Positions 7,611 through 14,725 of a DNA stretch of 24,907 nt are shown one piece after another. Position 1 is the stretch's first letter, and every line of letters starts with the position of its first letter. The DNA is from UBA7446 sp965657545 (GTDB lineage: Bacteria; Bacteroidota; Bacteroidia; Flavobacteriales; Flavobacteriaceae). Below the pieces are notes generated by a model. It made no database searches. It was not told where the DNA came from and worked only from the letters and a program-made list of their open reading frames with translations. Made by a program: the position numbers and the translations under genes. The stretch covers positions 1 through 24,907 of the forward strand of contig CBFHOG010000020.1 of the NCBI GenBank assembly GCA_965657545.1. Direction: 5' to 3'.

Positions 7611-7639
7611 TTTTTTATAGTTTCGCTAAAAATAACGCT

Positions 7640-7822
7640 ATGTTCTCCACGGGTCAATTGATTTTTGCACTTTTTTTTGTTTTTGCATTCACAGCTGTCA
7701 TTATATATAGTTATATAAAGGACAAGCAAAAAAGTAAGGCCTATTTTAAGGGGAGTTTTTGGGTTTTGATTGGATTCTTGATTTTTGTTGGTCTTTTGGT
7801 CGGATTAAAGAGCATCGTATAA
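7640..7822 (+). CDS. Small two-helix membrane protein, unknown function
   Basis: A 60-residue protein starting at ATG 7640 (the frame is open further upstream, but that part overlaps the divergent gene's start and is not protein-like). Two hydrophobic segments, GQLIFALFFVFAFTAVIIYSY (about 5-25) and FWVLIGFLIFVGLLVGLKSI (about 40-59), flank a lysine-rich loop KDKQKSKAYFKG, so both ends probably face the periplasm or both the cytoplasm. The stop codon directly touches the crcB ATG (no gap), so the two are almost certainly cotranslated. I recognise no named family. A partner or accessory of the CrcB channel is possible but unproven. Confidence 0.75.
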   Translation: MFSTGQLIFALFFVFAFTAVIIYSYIKDKQKSKAYFKGSFWVLIGFLIFVGLLVGLKSIV

Positions 7823-8200
7823 ATGAGTATGCAATCTATAGTACTCGTCTTTGTTGGTGGCGGATTGGGAAGCATGGCGCGATTCGGTATCGCTAAACTT
7901 TTACATCAAGTTTCTATCGAATTTCCATGGGCTACACTTTGTGCTAACGCTGTTGGCTGTTTTGTTATTGGGATACTTATGGGAGGGTTTCATGAGTTAG
8001 GTGTTTTGAGCGAACAACAAAAACTTTTGCTTGTTACTGGTTTTTGTGGGGGTCTTACTACTTTTTCAACATTTACTTATGAAAACTACGCCTTTATCAA
8101 GGGGGGACAACTCTTATATTTCTTCGGTTATTCCGTTTTAAGCTTCGGACTTTGTCTGGGTTTTGTGCTGTTAGGTCATTTTTTGATAAAATTGACTTGA
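7823..8200 (+). CDS. crcB: CrcB/Fluc fluoride ion channel
   Basis: A 125-residue four-helix inner-membrane protein that acts as an antiparallel dimer and lets fluoride out of the cell. Family markers: VFVGGGLGSMARFGIAK near the N-terminus, WATLCANAVGCFVIGILMG with the conserved Asn on helix 2, and GFCGGLTTFSTFTYE on helix 3, which carries the central Na+ site and the Phe/Ser/Thr fluoride track. Length is normal (about 120-130). The ATG touches the stop of the small membrane protein. I saw no fluoride riboswitch upstream; the pair would be read from a promoter before 7640, where only a weak TAGTTTCG box (7618-7625) is present. Confidence 0.95.
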   Translation: MSMQSIVLVFVGGGLGSMARFGIAKLLHQVSIEFPWATLCANAVGCFVIGILMGGFHELGVLSEQQKLLLVTGFCGGLTTFSTFTYENYAFIKGGQLLYFFGYSVLSFGLCLGFVLLGHFLIKLT

Positions 8201-8234
8201 TTTTTTAAGCTTTTTTTACGCTTTTCATAAAATA

Positions 8235-8357
8235 CCCTGTATTCAAAAGGGCTTTATATTCAAAATACATATTAAAATTATATTAACCCCACATTTTTTG
8301 GGGGTAAAATTTTATTTTATTACAAAAAATGCATGTTAACCCGTAAAATAAATAGGG
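8235..8357 (+). promoter_or_regulatory. Three regularly spaced CCC...GGG inverted repeats before the porin-glnK-amtB operon
   Basis: In an AT-rich leader there are three short GC palindromes: ACCC-N11-GGG (C-run 8235-8237, G-run 8249-8251), TTAACCCC-N9-GGGGGTAA (8283-8307), and TTAACCC-N12-GGGCTAA (8336-8361). Their centres (about 8243, 8295 and 8348) are 52-53 bases apart, close to five helical turns. The last lies about 13 bases before the -7 box, where a -33 element would be. They look like tandem operators for an activator. The middle one could also act as a weak crcB terminator, since T-rich sequence follows. Confidence 0.5.
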
Positions 8358-8374
8358 CTAATGCGTATTAATCA

Positions 8375-8382
8375 TACATTTG
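8375..8382 (+). promoter_or_regulatory. -7 box of the porin-glnK-amtB operon
   Basis: TACATTTG is an exact TAnnTTTG match, 41 bases before the porin ATG, giving a leader of roughly 35 bases. No TTG is present at the right distance upstream, consistent with an activator-dependent promoter. Confidence 0.55.
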
Positions 8383-8423
8383 ACGTGATTAATTAAATAA
8401 AAATCAACTAAACACTTTTAAAA

Positions 8424-9425
8424 ATGAAAAATAATATCAATTCAATTTTAACAACAACGTTTGCAATACTTATGGCAACACTTTTGGGAAGCCAAAACAT
8501 GCAAGCGCAAGAAGACCCTACATTTAGTGTATCTGGTTCTATTGATACATATTATCGCAGCAGCGAGTTTGCACCTGGTACATCTTTCGCCAATCTAAAT
8601 GGATTTGCTTTAGGTATGGCTAACATTGTTCTTTCTTACGAAGGTGAGAAATCTGGTTTTGTTGCTGACTTAGTGTATGGACCAAGAGGTGCAGATGCTG
8701 TATTTGGTTCTCAAACAGAACTTGCTGACGGAACTATTATAAGCGGTCAATCTTCAATCGTAAACCAGTTATACGTCTATTATAATGTAAGCGATAGCTT
8801 TACGTTGACATTAGGTAACTTCAATACCTTCTTAGGGTATGAAGTAATATCACCTGTTGCTAACTTTAACTACTCTACTTCGTATATGTTCTCAAATGGA
8901 CCTTTCTCACACACTGGGATTAAAGCAGATTTTACACTATCTGATAACGCATCATTAATGCTTGGTGTACTTAACACTACTGATGCAACAGAGTCTCAAC
9001 CAATTGGCGATGACTATATGTTTGGTGCACAGTTAGGCCTTTATGGACAGTACATCAATTTCCTTACTGGACAAGGCGCTACTCAATTTGACTACACAGG
9101 TGGGTTTGACTTATCTGAAAGCTTCTTTGTTGGAATCAATGCTACTACTTACGAAGATGACTCAAGCGAGTGGTCTGGTTTAGCTTTATACCCACAAGTT
9201 ACACTGTCTGATTCTTTCGCAATTGGTCTTAGAGGAGAAACATTTGACATTAAAGACGATAACACATTCACTTCGTTAACACTAACTGGAAGCTACTCTT
9301 CTGGTAACTTCACACTTAAGCCTGAAATTAGAATTGACAGTGCTGATAAATCAGTTTCTACCTGGAGTGCAGATGGAACAGATAGCTTGTCTTCATTCGT
9401 TTTAGCGGCTGTTTACTCTTTCTAG
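8424..9425 (+). CDS. Outer-membrane beta-barrel porin (BBP2/OmpL-like)
   Basis: A 333-residue exported protein. The first 29 residues form a signal peptide ending QNMQA-QED. The rest is almost entirely alternating polar/aromatic beta strands with turns rich in Gly, Asp, Asn and Ser (for example FSVSGSIDTYYRSSE, FTLTLGNFNTFLGYEV, NFTLKPEIRIDS), and it ends in an aromatic strand FVLAAVYSF with terminal Phe, the signal for outer-membrane insertion. Length and the opening DTYYRSSE fit the OmpL-like putative porin-2 (BBP2) group common in Bacteroidota. It is first in an operon with P-II and AmtB (50-base gap, then 6-base gap), so it is probably the outer-membrane entry for ammonium or a nitrogenous solute under nitrogen limitation. 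The specificity is inferred only from the neighbours. Confidence 0.85.
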   Translation: MKNNINSILTTTFAILMATLLGSQNMQAQEDPTFSVSGSIDTYYRSSEFAPGTSFANLNGFALGMANIVLSYEGEKSGFVADLVYGPRGADAVFGSQTELADGTIISGQSSIVNQLYVYYNVSDSFTLTLGNFNTFLGYEVISPVANFNYSTSYMFSNGPFSHTGIKADFTLSDNASLMLGVLNTTDATESQPIGDDYMFGAQLGLYGQYINFLTGQGATQFDYTGGFDLSESFFVGINATTYEDDSSEWSGLALYPQVTLSDSFAIGLRGETFDIKDDNTFTSLTLTGSYSSGNFTLKPEIRIDSADKSVSTWSADGTDSLSSFVLAAVYSF

Positions 9426-9475
9426 AGTGTTTACGCTAAGTTGTTACACAAGACAAATAATTTAAAAATAGAAAA

Positions 9476-9814
9476 ATGAAAAAAATAGAAGCTTTAATTC
9501 GAAAAGCTCAATACGAAGACGTAAAAGAAAAACTACATGAAGTAGGTGTTACGTTTTTCAGCTATTGGGATGTAACAGGAATTGGAAACGAAAAAGTCGG
9601 TAGGGTCTACCGAGGCGTTTCTTACAGCACATCTGCCATAGACCGCAGAATGTTGTCCATTGTAGTAAACGAGGATTTTGTTGAGCCTGCAGTACAGGCC
9701 ATTATTGAAGCTGGTGGAACGGGAAACATCGGCGATGGTAAAATTTTCATCCTCCCCGTTGAGGAAGCATACCGAATTCGCACAGGCGAAAAAGGAGGAG
9801 AAACTTTAAACTAA
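9476..9814 (+). CDS. glnK: P-II nitrogen regulatory protein (GlnK type, Bacteroidota variant)
   Basis: A 112-residue trimeric signal protein sensing ATP/ADP and 2-oxoglutarate; in amtB operons it plugs the ammonium channel when nitrogen is plentiful. Seen: N-terminal MKKIEALIRKAQYEDVKEKL, T-loop region about 35-55 with VYRGVSYSTSAIDRR, and the C-terminal nucleotide-binding signature TGNIGDGKIFILPVEEAYRIRTGE (82-105). Against E. coli GlnB, the T-loop is one residue shorter before YRG, Q39 (contacts Mg-2-oxoglutarate) is E39, and K58 is replaced by Arg. Y50 aligns with the uridylylated Y51. These differences resemble other Bacteroidota P-II proteins rather than decay. Its ATG follows an A-rich leader without a Shine-Dalgarno sequence. 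amtB starts 6 bases after the stop. Confidence 0.95.
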   Translation: MKKIEALIRKAQYEDVKEKLHEVGVTFFSYWDVTGIGNEKVGRVYRGVSYSTSAIDRRMLSIVVNEDFVEPAVQAIIEAGGTGNIGDGKIFILPVEEAYRIRTGEKGGETLN

Positions 9815-9820
9815 ACAAAA

Positions 9821-11056
9821 ATGGAAGCATTATTTACCGCAAACAACGTATGGATGATGATCTGTACGGCACTCGTCTTTTTTATGCACTTGGGATTCTC
9901 TTTCCTTGAAGCAGGATTAACACGTCAAAAAAACACTGTAAACATTTTGTTTAAAAACTTCTTTGTTATTACAGCTGGACTTTTACTTTACGCACTTGCT
10001 GGATTCAACCTTATGTATCCAGGATTTGAAGAAGGTGCCATTGGCTTTTTTAAATTTGCTGGTTGGGGCATTGCCCCGCCAGAAGGTGGCATGACCGCAG
10101 CTTACGCTGATGGTGGATATACTTGGTGGACTGATTTCTTATTTCAAGGAATGTTTGCCGCTACAGCAGCAACCATTGTTTCTGGTGCCGTAGCAGAGCG
10201 TATTAAATTAGAAGCCTTTATGCTTTTTGCTGTGCTTTATGTTGGATTGGTTTACCCAATCGTAGGCTCATGGCAATGGGGTGGTGGATTTTTAAGCAGC
10301 TGGGGCTTTTATGACTTTGCTGGTTCTACAATTGTACACTCTGTTGGTGGCTGGGCTGCCTTAGTCGTAATCTACTTCTTGGGAGCGCGAATTGGCAAGT
10401 TTAGTGCAGACGGAAAATCAAATCCAATTTTTGGACACAATATCCCAATTGCAGCTGCAGGCGTTTTAATCCTTTGGTTAGGATGGTTTGGATTTAATGG
10501 AGGTTCTGTACTTTCTGCTGATCCAGAAGCTACCTCGTTGGTACTTGTAACCACAAGTTTAGCAGCCGCAGCAGGTGGCGTTGTTGCTTCAATATTCTCT
10601 CATATCCTCTACAAAAACTACGATATCACCATGTTTATGAATGGTGTTTTGGGTGGCTTGGTGGCCATTACAGCAGGTGCTGACCAAATGTCAACTGGTG
10701 ATGCGATGATTGTTGGAAGTATTGGGGGTATTGTTGTAGTACTTGCTATTGCATTACTTGAAAAACTAAAATTAGACGATCCTGTTGGTGCTATTGCCGT
10801 GCACCTTTTTGCTGGAATGTGGGGAACTTTGGCCGTAGGTATTTTCGGTGCCATGGCTGGATTCGAACAATTTATGATTCAGCTTGCTGGAGTAGGTATT
10901 GTTGGCGCTTTCTGTGTGCTTTCAACACTTATTTTAGTGTTCATTGTTAAAGCACTTGTTGGACTACGCGTTACCAAGGAAGAAGAAATTAATGGACTAG
11001 ATGACGCTGAGCATGGCATGGCTGCATATGCAGACTTTAGCGTATCTAAAAAGTAA
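9821..11056 (+). CDS. amtB: Ammonium transporter AmtB
   Basis: An inner-membrane trimeric channel for ammonium/ammonia, 411 residues with about 11 hydrophobic helices and no cleaved signal. Key parts: the periplasmic recruitment region, the Phe gate in FQGMFAATA (F108, F112), the pore histidines H173 (GSTIVHSVGG) and H328 (GAIAVHLFAGMWG), the signature DFAGSTIVHSVGGWAALV (165-182), and FGFNGGS in helix 6. The cytoplasmic C-tail is short (RVTKEEEINGLDDAEHGMAAYADFSVSKK) and keeps the EE.NGLD..EHG.AAY motif that docks P-II. The gene is last in the operon with the porin and P-II and ends at a strong terminator. With the two glutamine synthetases 6-9 kb away it forms the ammonium assimilation route. 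Confidence 0.97.
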   Translation: MEALFTANNVWMMICTALVFFMHLGFSFLEAGLTRQKNTVNILFKNFFVITAGLLLYALAGFNLMYPGFEEGAIGFFKFAGWGIAPPEGGMTAAYADGGYTWWTDFLFQGMFAATAATIVSGAVAERIKLEAFMLFAVLYVGLVYPIVGSWQWGGGFLSSWGFYDFAGSTIVHSVGGWAALVVIYFLGARIGKFSADGKSNPIFGHNIPIAAAGVLILWLGWFGFNGGSVLSADPEATSLVLVTTSLAAAAGGVVASIFSHILYKNYDITMFMNGVLGGLVAITAGADQMSTGDAMIVGSIGGIVVVLAIALLEKLKLDDPVGAIAVHLFAGMWGTLAVGIFGAMAGFEQFMIQLAGVGIVGAFCVLSTLILVFIVKALVGLRVTKEEEINGLDDAEHGMAAYADFSVSKK

Positions 11057-11084
11057 ACATTTATTTGTTTAATTAGGAGTGTCG

Positions 11085-11130
11085 AAACCTCCGTTTCCTT
11101 CAATAACACTGAGGAACGGAGGTTTTTTTT
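11085..11130 (+). terminator. Strong intrinsic terminator after amtB
   Basis: AAACCTCCGTTTCCT (11085-11099) pairs with AGGAACGGAGGTTT (11112-11125) with one bulged T and a 12-base loop, followed by an eight-T run. It closes the porin-glnK-amtB operon. Confidence 0.92.
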
Positions 11131-11133
11131 GTA

Positions 11134-11141
11134 TATGTTTG
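11134..11141 (+). promoter_or_regulatory. -7 box of purU
   Basis: TATGTTTG is an exact TAnnTTTG match only 3 bases after the amtB terminator T-run, and 14 bases before the purU ATG. Any -33 contact would fall within the terminator stem, and no TTG is seen there. Confidence 0.5.
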
Positions 11142-11155
11142 CACCAAATAATTTT

Positions 11156-12010
11156 ATGTACGCCATCACACTTGTTATACAATGTCCCGACAAGAAGGGA
11201 ATTATTGCAGATGTAACCTCTTTTGTGTATCAACATAAGGGTAACATCCAATATATCGACCAGTATGTTGACAGAGAAAAAGGTGCGTTTTTTATGCGTT
11301 TGGAAGCAGAACTAGACGAGCAACTTTGCTCCTATCAGGCGTTTACTACTGCATTTGAAGAAGGACCAGCAACCATTTTTAATATGGACTGGAGTCATCA
11401 GCCCATTGCTTATAAGCCTAAAATGGCCATTTTTGTATCAAAATACGATCACTGTCTTTACGATTTATTAGGAAGATTTAAATCTGGTGAACTAGCAGTA
11501 GAAATTCCTTTTATTCTAAGCAACCACCCTGACCTTGCCCCTATCGCAAAAGCGTTTGAAATTCCGTTTTACCACATTGCAGTTTCCAAGGAAACAAAAG
11601 CTAAAGCCACCCAAGAACAACTGCGTTTACTAAAAGAACATAACATAGATTTTATTGTATTGGCGCGGTATATGCAAATTATACCCCCTGCCCTAATTGA
11701 CGCCTACACAAGTAATATTATCAATATTCACCATTCATTTTTACCAGCATTTCCAGGTGCAAAACCCTACCATTCAGCATTTGAGCGTGGTGTAAAAATC
11801 ATAGGTGCTACAAGTCATTATGTAACAGAAGAACTCGATGCAGGACCCATTATTGAACAAGATGTTGCAAAAGTGTCGCACAGCCATAGCGTGTCGCAAC
11901 TTATTGCAAAAGGTCGTGATTTGGAAAAAATTGTACTTGCAAATGCCGTAAAACACCATGTGGCAAAAAAAGTTATGGTGTATGGAAACAAAACTGTGAT
12001 TTTTACTTAA
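11156..12010 (+). CDS. purU: Formyltetrahydrofolate deformylase
   Basis: Hydrolyses 10-formyl-THF to formate and THF, balancing one-carbon units and feeding formate to PurT-type purine synthesis. The protein has 284 residues, as in E. coli (280). It has an N-terminal ACT-type regulatory domain (about 1-80, starting ITLVIQCPDKKGIIADVTSF) and a C-terminal formyltransferase-fold domain (about 88-275) with MAIFVSKYDHCLYDLL, the conserved NIINIHHSFLPAFPGAKPYH (N190, H192) and TEELDAGPIIEQD with catalytic D228. The frame is open to 11129, but a TTG there overlaps the amtB terminator. ATG at 11156 follows a good -7 box by 14 bases and gives the normal N-terminus. Its nearness to purM in the opposing operon fits a purine theme. 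Confidence 0.95.
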   Translation: MYAITLVIQCPDKKGIIADVTSFVYQHKGNIQYIDQYVDREKGAFFMRLEAELDEQLCSYQAFTTAFEEGPATIFNMDWSHQPIAYKPKMAIFVSKYDHCLYDLLGRFKSGELAVEIPFILSNHPDLAPIAKAFEIPFYHIAVSKETKAKATQEQLRLLKEHNIDFIVLARYMQIIPPALIDAYTSNIINIHHSFLPAFPGAKPYHSAFERGVKIIGATSHYVTEELDAGPIIEQDVAKVSHSHSVSQLIAKGRDLEKIVLANAVKHHVAKKVMVYGNKTVIFT

Positions 12011-12046
12011 ACGTATTGGGCGTTTATACAAAATTTACGCGACTTT

Positions 12047-12826
12047 CTATACGTTATTCAAAAAAGTAAGGGTAGTTGTATTAAACAGCTGGGGTTGTTC
12101 TACATTAACCACATGACCGCATTGTGGTACAACGGTAAGCTGTGCCGAAGACTGCAAAGAGGCTAGTTTTTCTATGCTAGGTAAAAACATATAATCTTCC
12201 TCTCCCATAACATAAAGCGTAGGAATCCCCACATCAACTTGACGAAACAGACGCAACAACGGTTTTAATTCAGTAGTCAACTTATACCAGCGTAAAAACT
12301 CTTTATGGTATAGTTTTTTTGCCTCTCGAACAAATAACAATCTAGATTCGCGATGGTTTTTTTTTGGCATGATAATAAACGCAAAAAAGCGATATAGCCA
12401 CAGGTATGGTATGACGGATTTAACTACATTTCCAAAGCGCATTAAAATCTGAGAGCGGATGTTGAGCTTTACAATAGCACCACCCATAACCATACTTCGT
12501 ACTCTTTCGGGATAGGTTTCTGCCAACTGACGGATTAAAATTGTTCCTAAGGAAATACCCACAAAATGAGAAGTTGCGATTTTTTCATGGTCTAATACTT
12601 CAATAATATCAGCAACAATCACATCAAAAGTGTAACGATGATTAAAGGCCTGTTTTAGGCTTGGCTTAGAGTTTCCATGTCCACGCAAATCTAACATCAG
12701 TACATTAAAATGTTTTGTATATGCTCTAATTTGCTTGTACCAAATAGACGAACTACCCCCTGCCCCATGAACAAATGTCACCCATTCTGTTGAGGTTTTA
12801 TGCGGATATAGCGTGTAGTGTATCAT
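12047..12826 (-). CDS. Alpha/beta hydrolase fold protein
   Basis: A 259-residue cytoplasmic serine hydrolase. Seen: oxyanion loop VHGAGGSSSIW (19-29), LDLRGHGNSKPS (45-56), nucleophile elbow FVGISLGT with S92, a cap region of about 120-195 rich in Arg, Lys and aromatic residues, catalytic D211 in MGEEDYMF, and H238 in QCGHVVNVEQP. The triad is complete, so it should be active; relatives include esterases, C-C bond hydrolases and proline iminopeptidases, and the substrate is not predictable. The ATG overlaps the pyrF stop by 4 bases (ATGA), making it the last gene of the seven-gene operon that starts with glutamine synthetase III. The 36 bases to the convergent purU stop contain only a very weak hairpin. 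Confidence 0.88.
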   Translation of the reverse strand: MIHYTLYPHKTSTEWVTFVHGAGGSSSIWYKQIRAYTKHFNVLMLDLRGHGNSKPSLKQAFNHRYTFDVIVADIIEVLDHEKIATSHFVGISLGTILIRQLAETYPERVRSMVMGGAIVKLNIRSQILMRFGNVVKSVIPYLWLYRFFAFIIMPKKNHRESRLLFVREAKKLYHKEFLRWYKLTTELKPLLRLFRQVDVGIPTLYVMGEEDYMFLPSIEKLASLQSSAQLTVVPQCGHVVNVEQPQLFNTTTLTFLNNV

Positions 12827-13641
12827 TTGGATAAAAGATTTTCCATTTCTTGTTGCAAGACAATAGCCGCTTCTAAGGCTGCCTCGGCAAAATCTTCTCC
12901 ACTTCCGGCATATAAAATTCCACGAGATGAGTTAACCAAAAGTCCTACTTTTTCATTTGAACCGTGTTTAAATACATCTTCAAGACTTCCGCCTTGCGCA
13001 CCTACTCCTGGCACCAATAAAAACGAGTCCGGAACTAGTTTTCTAACTTCGGTAAGGTGTTCTGCTTTGGTTGCCCCTACCACATACATCAGTTGCGAGG
13101 CATTTTTCCAACTTTGTGAATGACTTAGTACTTGCTTGTATAAAGTTTTACTATCATTGGATTTTAACTGAAAATCCTCAGCTCCTTCGTTAGACGTTAA
13201 TGCTAATAAAACAGCATGTTTATCTGGATACGTTAAAAATGGTTCGACAGAGTCCTTTCCCATATAGGGCGCAATGGTAATGGCGTCAAAAGGCATCGCT
13301 TCAAAAAATGCCTTGGCGTAACGCAAAGAGGTATTTCCAATATCACCACGTTTGGCATCGGCTATGGTAAACAATTCAGGATAATGCGATTTGATGTAAT
13401 GAATCAATTTATCCAATGCAGCACACCCTTGTACACCATATGCCTCAAAGAAAGCCGTATTGATTTTTACTGCCACAGAAAGATGCTGTACGTGATCAAC
13501 AATAGTCTTGCAGAAATCAAAAAGTGGTTCTTGACTTGACGAAATTAAATGCGGAGGCATTTTATCCAAATCAGGATCTAAGCCTAGGCACAAAAAAGAC
13601 TTTTTAAGTTGTATTTGCTTAAAAATGGATTGCGTTGTCAT
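12823..13641 (-). CDS. pyrF: Orotidine-5'-phosphate decarboxylase, long (type 2) form
   Basis: Last step of UMP synthesis: decarboxylates OMP. From ATG 13641 the protein is 272 residues, the size of the longer PyrF group (TIGR02127 type, about 260-280; E. coli PyrF is 245). Markers: SFLCLGLDPDLDKMP (15-29), VAVKINTAFFEAYG (57-69), and the catalytic ADAKRGDIGNTS (94-105) with D95, K97 and D100. Near the C-terminus VPGVGAQGGSLEDV and VNSSRGILYAG form the phosphate-gripping loops. The frame is open upstream to 13746, but those codons overlap prfA and are not PyrF-like. ATG 13641 lies 1 base after the prfA stop. prfA-pyrF adjacency is common in Bacteroidota. Confidence 0.95.
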   Translation of the reverse strand: MTTQSIFKQIQLKKSFLCLGLDPDLDKMPPHLISSSQEPLFDFCKTIVDHVQHLSVAVKINTAFFEAYGVQGCAALDKLIHYIKSHYPELFTIADAKRGDIGNTSLRYAKAFFEAMPFDAITIAPYMGKDSVEPFLTYPDKHAVLLALTSNEGAEDFQLKSNDSKTLYKQVLSHSQSWKNASQLMYVVGATKAEHLTEVRKLVPDSFLLVPGVGAQGGSLEDVFKHGSNEKVGLLVNSSRGILYAGSGEDFAEAALEAAIVLQQEMENLLSK

Positions 13642-13642
13642 G

Positions 13643-14722
13643 CTAAAATAACTCGTCTGAAAATTTAAGCTTTTCGGTGTTTTGGTGTAATTGCATTTCA
13701 TCAATAAGTTTTTGAATGTCACCATTGATGATGTTTTGCAAATCATAAAGTGTTAGACCAATACGGTGATCCGTCACACGTCCCTGCGGGTAGTTATAAG
13801 TTCTGATTTTTGCAGATCTATCTCCAGAGGAAACCATGCTTTTACGCTTTTCTGAATCTGCTGCTTGCTTTTTAGCAAGCTCCATATCATACAATCTGGA
13901 ACGAAGCACTTTTAGTGCCTTTTCTAAATTTTTATGAGATGATTTTTGGTCTTGACAACTCACAATCATTCCTGTAGGTTCATGGTGAAGTTTAATAGCA
14001 GAATAGGTTGTATTGACCGATTGCCCACCAGGTCCAGTTGACGTGGTGCGTTCAATACGAATTTCAGACATGTCTAATTCGATATCAAACTCTTCTGCTT
14101 CTGGAAGCACCATAACAGTTGCCGCAGAAGTATGTACACGCCCTTGTGTTTCGGTTTGGGGAACACGCTGAACACGATGCACACCAGATTCGAACTTTAG
14201 GGTTCCATATACATTTTCGCCACTAACTTCAACAATAACTTCTTTAAAACCTCCTGAAGTTCCTTCGCTCATGTCCACTACGCTAACTTTCCAACCTTTG
14301 CTTTCGCAATATTTGGTGTACATCCTATACAAATCGCCAGCAAAAATACTTGCCTCGTCGCCTCCAGTTCCGGCACGAAGTTCCATCATTACGTTTTTGG
14401 CATCCTCTGGGTCTTTGGGAATAAGCATAAATCGGATTTCGTCCTCCAATACCTCTAATTTCTTACTTGCTTCTTCCAACTCCTCTTTTGCCATGGCTAA
14501 CATTTCAGGATCTTTTTCCTCAGAAATTAGCGCTTGTGCTTCATTTTTATTATCCAATAAACTTAGATAGTCCGAACGCTTTTCCATAAGGGCATTCAAA
14601 TCCTTGTATTCCCTATTGAGGGCTACATAGCGCTTTTGGTCAGCTATAATATCGGGTTGGATGATTAGATCAGCAACTTCATCAAAGCGCTGCTTAACAA
14701 TTTGTAGTTTTTCTTGTAACAT
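13643..14722 (-). CDS. prfA: Peptide chain release factor 1
   Basis: Releases finished proteins at UAA and UAG. It has 359 residues, standard for RF1 (about 355-360). The N-terminal helical domain is followed by the codon-recognition domain with RVPQTETQGRVHTSA; the tripeptide reader is P188-Q189-T190 where E. coli has PAT. The catalytic GGQ lies at 232-234 in TSTGPGGQSVNTT; its Gln is the methylation target of PrmC-type enzymes. The C-terminus DRSAKIRTYNYPQGRVTDHR is typical. It starts 3 bases after the yceI stop and ends 1 base before pyrF, so it is translated within the operon. Confidence 0.97.
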   Translation of the reverse strand: MLQEKLQIVKQRFDEVADLIIQPDIIADQKRYVALNREYKDLNALMEKRSDYLSLLDNKNEAQALISEEKDPEMLAMAKEELEEASKKLEVLEDEIRFMLIPKDPEDAKNVMMELRAGTGGDEASIFAGDLYRMYTKYCESKGWKVSVVDMSEGTSGGFKEVIVEVSGENVYGTLKFESGVHRVQRVPQTETQGRVHTSAATVMVLPEAEEFDIELDMSEIRIERTTSTGPGGQSVNTTYSAIKLHHEPTGMIVSCQDQKSSHKNLEKALKVLRSRLYDMELAKKQAADSEKRKSMVSSGDRSAKIRTYNYPQGRVTDHRIGLTLYDLQNIINGDIQKLIDEMQLHQNTEKLKFSDELF

Positions 14723-14725
14723 ATG

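Noticed and set aside
7611..7639. Fluoride riboswitch before the crcB pair
   Set aside because: The leader is under 30 bases between divergent starts, too short for the conserved fluoride aptamer.
11129..11155. Longer PurU from TTG 11129 or ATG 11135
   Set aside because: These overlap the amtB terminator T-run or the purU -7 box, so the mRNA would probably not include them.
12011..12046. Bidirectional terminator between purU and the hydrolase
   Set aside because: Only a 5-bp AAACG/CGTTT hairpin without a proper T-run is present; too weak to list.
13642..13746. N-terminal extension of PyrF
   Set aside because: It lies wholly within prfA in another frame and adds 35 residues unlike any PyrF; ATG 13641 is 1 base after the prfA stop.
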